Source of the DNA: Clostridiales bacterium
GTDB lineage: Bacteria > Bacillota > Clostridia > Lachnospirales > Lachnospiraceae
Direction: 5' to 3'
DNA: 64,000 nucleotides
Assembly (NCBI GenBank): GCA_012839295.1
Contig: DUNO01000033.1
Span: 1 to 64,000, forward strand
The notes under the pieces: model-generated
What the model was told of the DNA's origin: nothing
The model's input: only the letters and a program-made list of their open reading frames with translations
Database searches by the model: none
Made by a program: the position numbers and the translations under genes
Shown: positions 8,848 through 17,572 of the stretch, piece after piece
How positions within the stretch are numbered: the stretch's first letter is position 1
Layout: every line of letters starts with the position of its first letter

Positions 8848-11256
8848 ATGAATTATATCTATAATCAAGCTGTTCCGGTTTGGGGCAATAATTTATCGAA
8901 TGAATGGAATCAATTTTTAGGTTTTTGTACTGAGCTGGAAGTAGAAGCTGAAACACAGCTCCAGATAGCAGTAGCGGCCAGATCCTTCTACCGCATGTAC
9001 GTTAATGGAGAAATGGTTGCCCATGGTCCGGCGCAGGCGGGTCATGGTTATGCCAGAGTGGATCAGATCAGCATCACAGTAACCGGAAAAGCTGTGTTAG
9101 CCTTTGAAGTGACCGCATACAATAAGCCGGACAAATACAGCAATGCCATTACATTAGAACCGGGTATGCTCTGCTGTGAAATCATGGCAGGGGAGAAGGT
9201 TCTTGCTGCCACAGGCTGGGAACAGGGTAATTCCTTTGTCTATCAGGAGCTGACTTACCGGAATCCCATGGTAGAATTGTTATCCCATAGCAGGGAGATC
9301 ATGGAGGTCTATACACTTGCTAATCAGGATTATGATTGGCGCCTTGGTGTGGGCGAAATGGAGAAGCCGGTTGCAGTTGAGGAGAACCTGCCTGTTTTCT
9401 TAACAAGGAGAGCACCCTATGCGGACTATACAAGAAGGGAATTCACAAAGCTGCTTAAAGTAGCTGATTCCCTGCCCGCAAATGAAGAACCAAAACTCAA
9501 AATGGAGCCCGTATTATTCATGCAGGCAAAATGGTGCAGCATGCTTCCGGAACGAATTGTTCCAAAGGTTATGCTGGAAAGGGAAGCCTTGTTTTCCGGC
9601 AAGGTAGAAAAAGAAAATGGGTGGATGGTAAAGCCGGGAAACCATGCCGCATGCCTTACCTGGGATTTAGGGGAATCTGTCGTCGGGTTTCCGGAGCTTT
9701 TGGTGGAGGTAATGGAAGAAGCAGTGATAGATTTATTACATAGTGATATTCTGGACAAGGAGGGAAGGCCTGCCGAGAATCCCTGCATGGTGCGCTATCA
9801 ATTAAAGCAGGGTACTTATCATTTGATTTGTTATGAGCCATATCTGGTGCGGTATATGAAGGTAATCCTCCGGACCGGGGGCATAGTAAATATTAAAAGG
9901 ATAGGTGTGATCGACTATATGTATTCCGACAAAGAAAAAGGGATCTTCCTTTGCAGTGACAATGAGCTGAATCTTATTTATGAGGGAGCCAGGAGAACCT
10001 TAAGAAATAATATGCTGGACATTTTCATGGACTGCCCGGAGAGGGAACGGGCTGGTTGGCTTTGTGATTCCTTATGGAGCGCGAGGGCTGCTTGGATGCT
10101 TTTTGGGGATTTGGCAGTAGAAAAGGACTTTTTAGAGAATTTTCTATTGACGGATGCAGACAGGTACCGGTCCTCCTTTTTCCCGGAGGTTTATCCCGGC
10201 AGTAAAGGGAAGGAAAAGGATACGGGTATCATGAGCTGGTCTTTCTGGCTGGCCATGGAGCTATGCGAGTATTATGTACGTTCCGGTGACAGGGAGTTTG
10301 TTGACCGGTTCAGGGAGAGGATGGAAAGATTCGTAGAAGGGATCCTTAGCTTTACAGGGGAAAGCGGATTACTTGAAAATATACCGGATCTATTTGTAGA
10401 CTGGTCTGATTCCAATTATGCAAGCAACCTATATCCGATTTCGGTTCCAGTGAACCTCCTTGCTGCCTATGCACTGGAGAGCTTGGGAGAGCTTTATGGT
10501 GAGGCTTCCTGGAAGGCTGAGGGCGGCAAGATAAGAAGCAGGCTGGTAGAGCCACCCTTTATGATGTTAGGTGAGCCTCTTGCCGGAGCATTTACCGATG
10601 CGGTTTCCTATCAGGATGGACATCTGGTTTCAGGACAGGGCATGACGGAGGCTGGAATCGCATTAGAGCTTTGGTCAGGCCTTGGAAAAATGCCGGGCAA
10701 GGAAGCATTGGTAAGAGCCTTCGTAGAGAAGATGGGAACCTGTCCGAAAAAAGCACCGAATATCCAGGTAGCAAGAGCGAATCTATTCATCGGACTTGCC
10801 ATCCGTCTTGATGTGCTTTCCAGATTGGAGGAAATTGATACCCTGGTAAAGGAATTAAAGGATATTTACCTGCCACAGATGCTTCATGGGCCGGGAACCT
10901 TATTTGAGGGCGTATCAAAGGATGGAATATGCGGAAGCCTGTGCCACGGATTTAACGGCCATGCAGGGGTACTGTTAATGAGGGATGTATTAGGAATTGG
11001 GGAACCGGGTCTTCTTACGAAAAGCATACGCATTGCCCCCCATCCCCTTGGGCTGCACTGGGCAATGGGTAAAGTAAGCTGCCAAGATGGGGAAATTTCG
11101 GTGGACTGGAAATCGGATTATGTGCAAAAGAAATTCGGGATGAACATCAAGGTGCCGGAAGGCTGGAAAGCGGATATTGTATATCCGAAGGAGTTGGAAG
11201 GCTGGGATATCACGGTAAACCGTCATCCGATAAAAAATCAGACAATCAAAATATGA
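8848..11256 (+). CDS. GH78-like alpha-L-rhamnosidase (cassette A)
   Basis: This 802-residue protein has no signal peptide. The N-terminal beta domain carries the RSFYRMYVNGEMVAHGPA motif of bacterial rhamnosidases. The central (alpha/alpha)6 domain, from about residue 365, contains DCPERERAGWLCD at 395-407. Glu400 aligns with the general-acid Glu of the classical DERLGW signature. A C-terminal beta domain has the IAPHPLGLHWAMGKVS pattern. The family hydrolyses terminal alpha-L-rhamnose from oligosaccharides or glycosides. Cytoplasmic location fits cleavage after import by the linked transporter. The last 15 or so residues (PKELEGWDITVN) are shared with the GH78-like protein encoded at 28175-30556. 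The exact substrate and family assignment need a profile search. Confidence 0.85.
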   Translation: MNYIYNQAVPVWGNNLSNEWNQFLGFCTELEVEAETQLQIAVAARSFYRMYVNGEMVAHGPAQAGHGYARVDQISITVTGKAVLAFEVTAYNKPDKYSNAITLEPGMLCCEIMAGEKVLAATGWEQGNSFVYQELTYRNPMVELLSHSREIMEVYTLANQDYDWRLGVGEMEKPVAVEENLPVFLTRRAPYADYTRREFTKLLKVADSLPANEEPKLKMEPVLFMQAKWCSMLPERIVPKVMLEREALFSGKVEKENGWMVKPGNHAACLTWDLGESVVGFPELLVEVMEEAVIDLLHSDILDKEGRPAENPCMVRYQLKQGTYHLICYEPYLVRYMKVILRTGGIVNIKRIGVIDYMYSDKEKGIFLCSDNELNLIYEGARRTLRNNMLDIFMDCPERERAGWLCDSLWSARAAWMLFGDLAVEKDFLENFLLTDADRYRSSFFPEVYPGSKGKEKDTGIMSWSFWLAMELCEYYVRSGDREFVDRFRERMERFVEGILSFTGESGLLENIPDLFVDWSDSNYASNLYPISVPVNLLAAYALESLGELYGEASWKAEGGKIRSRLVEPPFMMLGEPLAGAFTDAVSYQDGHLVSGQGMTEAGIALELWSGLGKMPGKEALVRAFVEKMGTCPKKAPNIQVARANLFIGLAIRLDVLSRLEEIDTLVKELKDIYLPQMLHGPGTLFEGVSKDGICGSLCHGFNGHAGVLLMRDVLGIGEPGLLTKSIRIAPHPLGLHWAMGKVSCQDGEISVDWKSDYVQKKFGMNIKVPEGWKADIVYPKELEGWDITVNRHPIKNQTIKI

Positions 11257-11353
11257 TAGTATTTATGGTATAAAATGCGTCTTGAAGCATTTGATAATTT
11301 AAGTATCTTACTGCTGTGGGCAAAATCAATTCTTCTTATGATTATATATGTCA

Positions 11354-11403
11354 TACTTAACAAGTACTACTGATTATATACGCCTTACTTAACAGGTACT
11401 ACT
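11354..11403. repeat. Direct repeat of 18 bp, two copies
   Basis: TACTTAACAAGTACTACT (11354-11371) and TACTTAACAGGTACTACT (11386-11403) differ at one base and start 32 bp apart, about three helical turns. They sit in the 500-bp gap between the rhamnosidase and the next binding protein. Each copy contains an imperfect palindrome (AGTACT). They could be regulator-binding sites for cassette B. The rest of 11257-11757 shows only the hairpin listed next and no coding sequence I can support. Confidence 0.7.
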
Positions 11404-11425
11404 CTGAACCATATCATACAGATGT

Positions 11426-11446
11426 GGCACAGAGCGGTGCCTTTTT
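11426..11446 (+). terminator. Short intrinsic terminator, candidate
   Basis: GGCAC / GTGCC stem with a six-base loop, followed by TTTTT. The stem is short (5 bp) and lies 170 bp after the rhamnosidase stop, so this is a moderate call. Confidence 0.5.
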
Positions 11447-11757
11447 GCATTACTTATATTCTGCCCTTGAACTGACAGAGGGTCGGGAATGGAACAATTC
11501 CAGGTATGGATTTTGATAATGGTAATAGGAAAGGCATCTTGAAGGTCGTTATTTTGCAAGCGAAGGTCTGCATATGGGTAGAAAAGGGCTTCATACGTAG
11601 TTTAAAATAGAGATACACTAAGGAAAGGCATGAACTACTGTTTCTACGGCTTTCCGGAGGGTAATGGTTGAAAAATGAGGATATTCAACCGGCAGCAGGC
11701 AAAGGAATAGGCCTGTTGATTATTTGTGAGGTGCCTTTTGGCGGAATGGAGGTAATT

Positions 11758-13332
11758 ATGAAAAAGAAATTGGTAGCTGTCATTTTAGCTACGATGGTTT
11801 TGTGCACGGCATGCAGCAGCGGAAAGACCAGTGATGTTTCTAGTGGGAAGGATTCCGGCAGCAATGACGCCCAGCCCACGGCAGGTGCAACTGCTGACGC
11901 AGATTCTCAGAAGGAAGCAGCAGAGGAACCAAGTACTTATGATTTTTCTGACAGGGAACCTGTTACCTTGAAGCTGTATATGTTTGGCGATGCGGATACG
12001 GCACAGTGTGAGCTGGTTTCAGAAAAATTAAGTGAAATAACAAGAGAAAAGCTGAATTGTGATGTTCAATTGACACGAATCGGATTTGGCTCCTATGTAA
12101 CCCAATTGAATCTTGCCTTATCTTCAGGCGAGCAAATCGATGTGTTTTCACCCTTCAATTTAAGTACATCAACCTTAGCAAACTCGGGGCAAATTAAACC
12201 ATTAACAAAGCTGCTTCAAACTTACGGCAAGGAAACCTACGAAGCGATCTCTGCAGATGACTGGGCTTGCCATACCGTTGGAGATGATATCTATGCGGTG
12301 CCTCCGAATAAGGATAAAGCTATGGATCTGGGCTTTATGATGAGAAAAGATATCGTTGATGAATTGGGGATCGATTTAAGCCAGGTAAAAGATTTTAACG
12401 GCTTGCACGATGTACTTGTTAAGGTCAAGGAAGCCCATCCGGATATGTATCCTGCTGTTCCTGACTTTGGTAATATGCTGGGCTATTTAGAGGTTGACCA
12501 GTTAAGTGATTACTTTGGCGTGTTATTAGATCCTTACACCAGTGATTCTTTAAAGGTGGAGAACCTGTTTGAAAGCGAATATTATAAAGAGCTTTGTACG
12601 ATGATGTATGGCTGGGCGAAGGAAGGCTTATTAATGCCCGATGCATCAACCAACACGGAAAGCGGTAACAATCTGATTAAATCCGGGAAGGCCTTTGGGC
12701 GGTTCTCCCATATGAAGGTTGGTTTTGAATCAGAAAATACTAACGCAATCGGAATGGAGATCGTTACCTGGAAATATGCCCCGGCTATTTCTGTAACCTC
12801 CAAGCTGTCTCCGGCCTGGTGCATTGGTGAGAACACCGTTGACGCGGAACGCTCTATGGCTTTGCTCAACTTAATGTATAATGATCCGGAGGTGTCCAAC
12901 CTGTTAATCAACGGTGTGGAAGGTGTCCATTATCAGATTCTTGATGCGCAGAAGGGTATCATTGGATATCCGGAAGGAAAAGATGCAACAACGGTGGGTT
13001 ATGCGAGACTTCCTTGGGGATGGCCGAATGAGCAGATTTCTTACCTGTGGCAAGGTGACAGTGAAACCCTGTGGAGTGATTTGAATCAGTTCAACCTGAC
13101 CGCAATCCAGTCTCCGGCAAAAGGCTTTACCTTTGATAATGCCATGGTATTAAATGAAGTTACAGCATGCCAGAATATCTATACAAAATACAACCCTGCT
13201 TTATTGGGAGGACAGTTGGATCCGGAAATTACCATTCCTAAATTTGTGGAGGAGTTAAAGAAAGCAGGCATTGGTACAATTATAGCAGAAAAGCAAAAGC
13301 AGATCGATGCATGGGCTGCAAATAAAAAATAA
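11758..13332 (+). CDS. Extracellular solute-binding lipoprotein (cassette B)
   Basis: The start at 11758 (after GGAGGTAATT) gives a 524-residue protein. It begins with a basic/hydrophobic signal peptide and a lipobox ending at Cys19 (LCTACSSG), then a Ser/Asp/Ala-rich linker. The upstream in-frame extension to 11668 has no signal-peptide logic and is rejected. The mature part is a family-1-like carbohydrate-binding fold related to those of cassettes A and C (EIVTWKYAPA, QGDSETLWSDLNQFN). It ends in the shared EKQKQIDAWAANKK helix. It should supply substrate to the permeases at 13.5-15.4 kb. The linked beta-glucuronidase makes a glucuronide-containing oligosaccharide a reasonable guess. Confidence 0.93.
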   Translation: MKKKLVAVILATMVLCTACSSGKTSDVSSGKDSGSNDAQPTAGATADADSQKEAAEEPSTYDFSDREPVTLKLYMFGDADTAQCELVSEKLSEITREKLNCDVQLTRIGFGSYVTQLNLALSSGEQIDVFSPFNLSTSTLANSGQIKPLTKLLQTYGKETYEAISADDWACHTVGDDIYAVPPNKDKAMDLGFMMRKDIVDELGIDLSQVKDFNGLHDVLVKVKEAHPDMYPAVPDFGNMLGYLEVDQLSDYFGVLLDPYTSDSLKVENLFESEYYKELCTMMYGWAKEGLLMPDASTNTESGNNLIKSGKAFGRFSHMKVGFESENTNAIGMEIVTWKYAPAISVTSKLSPAWCIGENTVDAERSMALLNLMYNDPEVSNLLINGVEGVHYQILDAQKGIIGYPEGKDATTVGYARLPWGWPNEQISYLWQGDSETLWSDLNQFNLTAIQSPAKGFTFDNAMVLNEVTACQNIYTKYNPALLGGQLDPEITIPKFVEELKKAGIGTIIAEKQKQIDAWAANKK

Positions 13333-13351
13333 GGTTCAGTAGTAAATCATG

Positions 13352-13466
13352 AGGGTGTCCCAAAGTAAAGCATTTCTTCAGCGCCTATAATGTATTGATA
13401 TTTGAGATGCATTTTACACGATCTATGATAGGAGTTTGAAAGGGAATGCTGATACGGGGACACCCT
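13352..13466. repeat. Perfect 10-bp inverted repeat flanking a 95-bp spacer
   Basis: AGGGTGTCCC (13352-13361) and GGGACACCCT (13457-13466) are exact reverse complements. They frame a 95-bp AT-rich segment in the gap between the binding-protein and permease genes. It may be a small non-autonomous repeat or a long-loop RNA stem. No transposase or target duplication is visible. Confidence 0.7.
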
Positions 13467-13516
13467 TATAAATTTTTATAAATTTTGGTTTCGGGATTTT
13501 GGATGGAGGATATGTG

Positions 13517-14470
13517 ATGAATACGGCAACAGTAACAGAAAGAAGGCGGCAGAAGGGGCGTTTTGCCAGAAGATATTTTCGCTATTTACCACTGTATCTC
13601 ATGATGGTTCCGGGGATGATTTACCTTTTGGTTAATAACTATATCCCCATGACAGGAATTATCATTGCATTTAAACAGGTAAATTTTCGGATAGGGATTT
13701 TAAAGAGCCCCTTTATAGGACTAAAGAACTTTGAGTTTCTGTTCAGGGGGGATGCCTGGCTGATTACCAGGAATACCATCGGTTATAATCTGGTTTTTAT
13801 TATCATAACACCAATCATAGCAATTAGTATTGCGATTTTATTAAATGAATTGACGAAGAAGGGACTGAAACAGTTTTACCAGACAGTCATATTGGTTCCT
13901 TACTTAATTTCAATTGTTGTAGTAAGTTATCTGGTTTATGCCTTATTATCTACGGAAAACGGTTTTCTGAACAATACCATACTGCCCCTGTTTGGAATAA
14001 AGGAGAAGATCGGATGGTATTCCTCACCCCAGTATTGGCCCTTTATCCTTGTATTGACCCAGGTGTGGAAAGGATTTGGCTACAGCACCATTATTTATTT
14101 TGCAACTGTAGTAGGAATTGACCAAAGTTATTATGAAGCTGCTTCCATCGATGGTGCTACCCGTTGGGAAAAAGTCAAGCATGTAACGCTTCCGTGCTTA
14201 AAGTCTACGGTCATAACCTTAACCTTGTTGAGTATCGGACGCATGTTTTATTCGGATTTTGGTTTGTTCTATCAGGTTCCGATGAATTCGGGACCGTTAC
14301 TGGATGTCACGAATACCATTGATACCTATGTATATCGTGGGCTGATGCAGAATAACAATATCGGCATGTCCTCGGCAGCCGGTGTATTTCAGTCCGTTGT
14401 AGGTTTTATACTGGTGCTCACTGCTAATGCGATTGTGAATAAAGTCAGTAGGGAGGATGCATTATTTTAG
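13517..14470 (+). CDS. CUT1 sugar ABC transporter permease, LplB type (cassette B)
   Basis: The start is ATG 13517 behind GGAGG, giving 317 residues with about six membrane helices. The EAA loop reads YYEAASIDGATRWEKVKHVTLP. The opening LYLMMVPGMIYLLVNNYIP and the end KVSREDALF match the LplB-like paralogues at 2496-3419 and 26208-27140. It is followed after 21 bp by the second permease. Like its paralogues it lacks a cognate ATPase gene nearby. Confidence 0.94.
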   Translation: MNTATVTERRRQKGRFARRYFRYLPLYLMMVPGMIYLLVNNYIPMTGIIIAFKQVNFRIGILKSPFIGLKNFEFLFRGDAWLITRNTIGYNLVFIIITPIIAISIAILLNELTKKGLKQFYQTVILVPYLISIVVVSYLVYALLSTENGFLNNTILPLFGIKEKIGWYSSPQYWPFILVLTQVWKGFGYSTIIYFATVVGIDQSYYEAASIDGATRWEKVKHVTLPCLKSTVITLTLLSIGRMFYSDFGLFYQVPMNSGPLLDVTNTIDTYVYRGLMQNNNIGMSSAAGVFQSVVGFILVLTANAIVNKVSREDALF

Positions 14471-14491
14471 CAGGGAGGAGAGAGAAAAAAT

Positions 14492-15379
14492 ATGGTTGAA
14501 AATAATAAAATATTTCAGATAATTACTAATGTAATAATGATTTTTCTTTGTAGCTTTTGTGTGTTTCCGTTTCTTATCCTATTTTCATCATCTATTACAT
14601 CGGAGATGACATTGGTAAGGGAAGGATATTCGGTCCTGCCAAGGGACATTGACTGGTCTGCCTATAAATTTCTATTGACCGGTTCAGACAGTATCATAAG
14701 AGGCTATATCATAACCATAGCTGTTTCCGTGATTGGGACATCAATGAATCTGATCTTAACGACATTGTTTGCCTATCCATTATCCAGAAGGGATCTGCCC
14801 CACAGAAATGTATTTGCATTTATTGTATTTTTTACAATGCTGTTTAATGGAGGAATTGTGCCCTCCTATATCATGTGGTCCAGATACCTGCATATTTCAA
14901 ATACCTACCTGGCTTTGATTTTGCCAAACCTATTAATGTCTGCCTTCTATATCATCATGATGAGAACCTATTTTCAGAGTAATATCCCGGATGCGGTCAT
15001 CGAGGCTGGGCGGATTGATGGTGCCAGTGAGATTGTTGTTCTATTGAAGGTGGTGTTACCTATGTCAAAGCCGATTATTGCAACCATAGCATTATTAGTG
15101 GGTTTACATTACTGGAATGATTGGACCAACGGTCTGTATTATATTAATCAGGATAAATACTACAGTATTCAGGTTCTATTAAACAGAATGCTGCAGGATG
15201 TACAATATTTGATGAGCTCGGCGGCCAGCGGGAATTCATCGGAGCTTGCCAAGGACATTCCTTCCGTATCGTTAAAAATGGCGGTCGCTGTCATGGGGGC
15301 AATTCCCGTGTTGTGTATCTATCCTTTTTTTCAAAAATATTTTGTACAGGGAATTGTTGTAGGGGCAGTCAAGGGATGA
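14492..15379 (+). CDS. CUT1 sugar ABC transporter permease, YtcP/LplC type (cassette B)
   Basis: A 295-residue six-helix permease with the EAA loop AVIEAGRIDGASEIVVLLKVVLP, the FTMLFNGGIVPSYIMW segment and the tail YPFFQKYFVQGIVVGAVKG. It forms the heterodimeric pore with the preceding gene. The beta-glucuronidase gene begins 108 bp downstream behind its own AGGAGG, consistent with one transcript. Confidence 0.94.
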   Translation: MVENNKIFQIITNVIMIFLCSFCVFPFLILFSSSITSEMTLVREGYSVLPRDIDWSAYKFLLTGSDSIIRGYIITIAVSVIGTSMNLILTTLFAYPLSRRDLPHRNVFAFIVFFTMLFNGGIVPSYIMWSRYLHISNTYLALILPNLLMSAFYIIMMRTYFQSNIPDAVIEAGRIDGASEIVVLLKVVLPMSKPIIATIALLVGLHYWNDWTNGLYYINQDKYYSIQVLLNRMLQDVQYLMSSAASGNSSELAKDIPSVSLKMAVAVMGAIPVLCIYPFFQKYFVQGIVVGAVKG

Positions 15380-15487
15380 GCGGAGGCAGCCGTAGAGGTT
15401 CCCTGTGATAGGTGTCCGGTAGCTAATAGATAGAATGAATGTGAGATAAATTAATATTAGGTAGAATTAAGATAGGAGGAAAATAAA

Positions 15488-17317
15488 ATGCTTTATCCTG
15501 TTGTTACAGAATCCAGAGCGCTGATCGATCTGAGCGGGATTTGGGCTTTCCGGTTAGATAACGGCGAGGGCTTTGAAGAAAAATGGTATGAGAGACCGCT
15601 GGTGGATGCGGTTACTATGGCGGTGCCGGCTTCCTATAATGACTTAAAGGACGACAAAGCTTACCGGGATCATTATGGCTGGGTTTTTTATCAGACCACC
15701 TTCCGTATTCCCGTTTTTATGAAGCAGGAGAGAATCCTGCTCCGCCTGGAAGCGGTGACCCATACGGCAAAGGTATATATAAACGGTATAGAGGTGTGCC
15801 AGCATAAAGGGGGATTCCTTCCCTTTGAAGCTGAGATAAACCGGCACATAAAAACGGGAGAAAATCTGTTAACCATAGCAGCCGATAACCGGATTGACCA
15901 TTCGACCCTACCTGTGGGTTCGGAAAATCTGGGCGGTGTAATGATGATAGGTGGAACGGGAAAGAATTGCGGGACGGTAAGGCCGCAGAACAGGCCTAAT
16001 TTTGATTTTTTCAATTACTGCGGAATAACCCGTCCAGTGAAAATATATACAACACCCCAGGCATACATTAAGGACATCTCATTAAAGGCAAGCGTGGAAG
16101 GAACCTTAGGAATCCTTCATTATGAGGTTGAAACCTGTGGGGAGGGAGAAGTCCGGGTTGAGGTGTGCGACAGGGAAGGAAGGAGCTTAACCTCAGCAAC
16201 CGGAGCATGCCAGGGCTTAATCCTGGAAAACGTAAAGCTTTGGCAGCCGTTAAATGCATATCTGTATAAGATAAAGGTTACCTTCGCAGAGGATATCTAT
16301 ATCCTTCCTTATGGTGTCCGGACCGTAAAGGTCGAAGGAGCAAAGTTTTTAATCAATGGACAGCCCTTTTATTTTAAGGGATATGGTAAGCATGAAGATA
16401 CGTTCCCTGCCGGACGGGGACTGAATATACCCATGAATGTCAAGGACGTAAGCCTGTTAAAATGGCAGGGGGCGAATAGCTTCCGTACCAGCCATTACCC
16501 ATACAGTGAAGATATGATGCGCTTGTGTGATGAAGAAGGCATCGTAGTGATTGATGAGACACCGGCGGTAGGAATTCATTTGAATTTCGGCGGCGGGGCA
16601 AATTTTAAAAATGGCAGGAAGGTCAATACCTTTGATCCGGTGGAGGATGGCGGAATCCGTACCTTAGAACACCATAAGGAGACCGTAAGGGAACTGATCC
16701 TGCGTGATAAAAATTATGCCTGTGTGGTCATGTGGAGTATTGCAAACGAAGCGGATTCGGCAGGGCCGGGAGCTTATGAATATTTTAAGCCCTTATTTGA
16801 TATTGCCAGGGCATCGGATCCACAGAAACGCCCCTGTACCATTGTCGGTATGCAGGTGGAGGATAATACAAAGGATTGCACCTTAAAGCTCAGTGATGTA
16901 TATTGCCTGAACCGTTATTACGGCTGGTATGTCATGGGCGGAGACTTAGAAACCGCTGAGAAGCTGATGCGGGAAGAGCTGGAGTTTTGGAATAGCCAGG
17001 GAAAACCCTTTATGTTTACGGAATATGGTGCGGATACGGTCAGTGGGTTCCATGATACAATGCCGGTCATGTTTACAGAAGAATATCAGGTGGAATATTA
17101 CAAAATGAATCATAAGGTGGTCGATGAGCTTCCGAATTTTATTGGGGAGCAGGTATGGAATTTTGCTGATTTTGCAACCTCCCAAGGCATTATGCGTGTT
17201 CAGGGAAATAAGAAGGGCATCTTCACAAGGGAACGAAGGCCGAAGATGGTTGCCCATTATTTGAGAGAGCGCTGGAGGAGTATACCGGATTTTAACTACA
17301 AAGGATCCAGGCAGTAA
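15488..17317 (+). CDS. uidA: GH2 beta-glucuronidase (cassette B)
   Basis: This 609-residue enzyme is about the size of E. coli GusA (603) and has no signal peptide, so it is cytoplasmic. It has an N-terminal jelly-roll (LSGIWAFRLDN, WVFYQTTFRIP), an Ig-like domain, and a TIM barrel from about residue 285. The acid/base is Glu421 in WSIANEAD and the nucleophile is Glu512 in FTEYGAD. The uronate-specific N-x-K motif is present as Asn574 and Lys576 in VQGNKKGIF. This motif separates true beta-glucuronidases from GH2 galactosidases. It releases D-glucuronic acid from imported glucuronides. No glucuronate-catabolic genes (uxaC, kdgK) lie in the window. Confidence 0.93.
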   Translation: MLYPVVTESRALIDLSGIWAFRLDNGEGFEEKWYERPLVDAVTMAVPASYNDLKDDKAYRDHYGWVFYQTTFRIPVFMKQERILLRLEAVTHTAKVYINGIEVCQHKGGFLPFEAEINRHIKTGENLLTIAADNRIDHSTLPVGSENLGGVMMIGGTGKNCGTVRPQNRPNFDFFNYCGITRPVKIYTTPQAYIKDISLKASVEGTLGILHYEVETCGEGEVRVEVCDREGRSLTSATGACQGLILENVKLWQPLNAYLYKIKVTFAEDIYILPYGVRTVKVEGAKFLINGQPFYFKGYGKHEDTFPAGRGLNIPMNVKDVSLLKWQGANSFRTSHYPYSEDMMRLCDEEGIVVIDETPAVGIHLNFGGGANFKNGRKVNTFDPVEDGGIRTLEHHKETVRELILRDKNYACVVMWSIANEADSAGPGAYEYFKPLFDIARASDPQKRPCTIVGMQVEDNTKDCTLKLSDVYCLNRYYGWYVMGGDLETAEKLMREELEFWNSQGKPFMFTEYGADTVSGFHDTMPVMFTEEYQVEYYKMNHKVVDELPNFIGEQVWNFADFATSQGIMRVQGNKKGIFTRERRPKMVAHYLRERWRSIPDFNYKGSRQ

Positions 17318-17425
17318 AAAAGATTTATGATTGTGGCAGACTTATGAAAAGTAATTAAATGGGACGAGTAGAATGACCATAAATCGTTTTATTTTGAATA
17401 AAAAAGATGGTATACTGGAGCTGAG

Positions 17426-17521
17426 ATGAAAAACATGCGTAAATGGATGAAAAGCATCATTCCCATGCTGGATTTAGGTAATGGCGCAAACTGGCATGGG
17501 GATGCAGGGACATCGGGTTGA
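17426..17521 (+). CDS. Possible 31-residue small ORF before the sensor kinase
   Basis: An ATG at 17426, preceded by GGAG six bases upstream, opens a 31-codon frame with a Met/Lys-rich start (MKNMRKWMKSIIPM) and a Gly/Asn-rich end (GANWHGDAGTSG). It stops at 17519-17521, 51 bp before the kinase gene. I recognise no family. It could be a leader peptide or a chance frame in the 255-bp gap 17318-17572, in which I see no other gene. Confidence 0.25.
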   Translation: MKNMRKWMKSIIPMLDLGNGANWHGDAGTSG

Positions 17522-17572
17522 AAAGGGCAGATTGCAGAACAATAGGGCGGTTCGTATTAAGAGGATGAACGT

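Noticed and set aside
13352-13466. Insertion sequence
   Set aside because: Only 95 bp between the inverted arms and no transposase reading frame.
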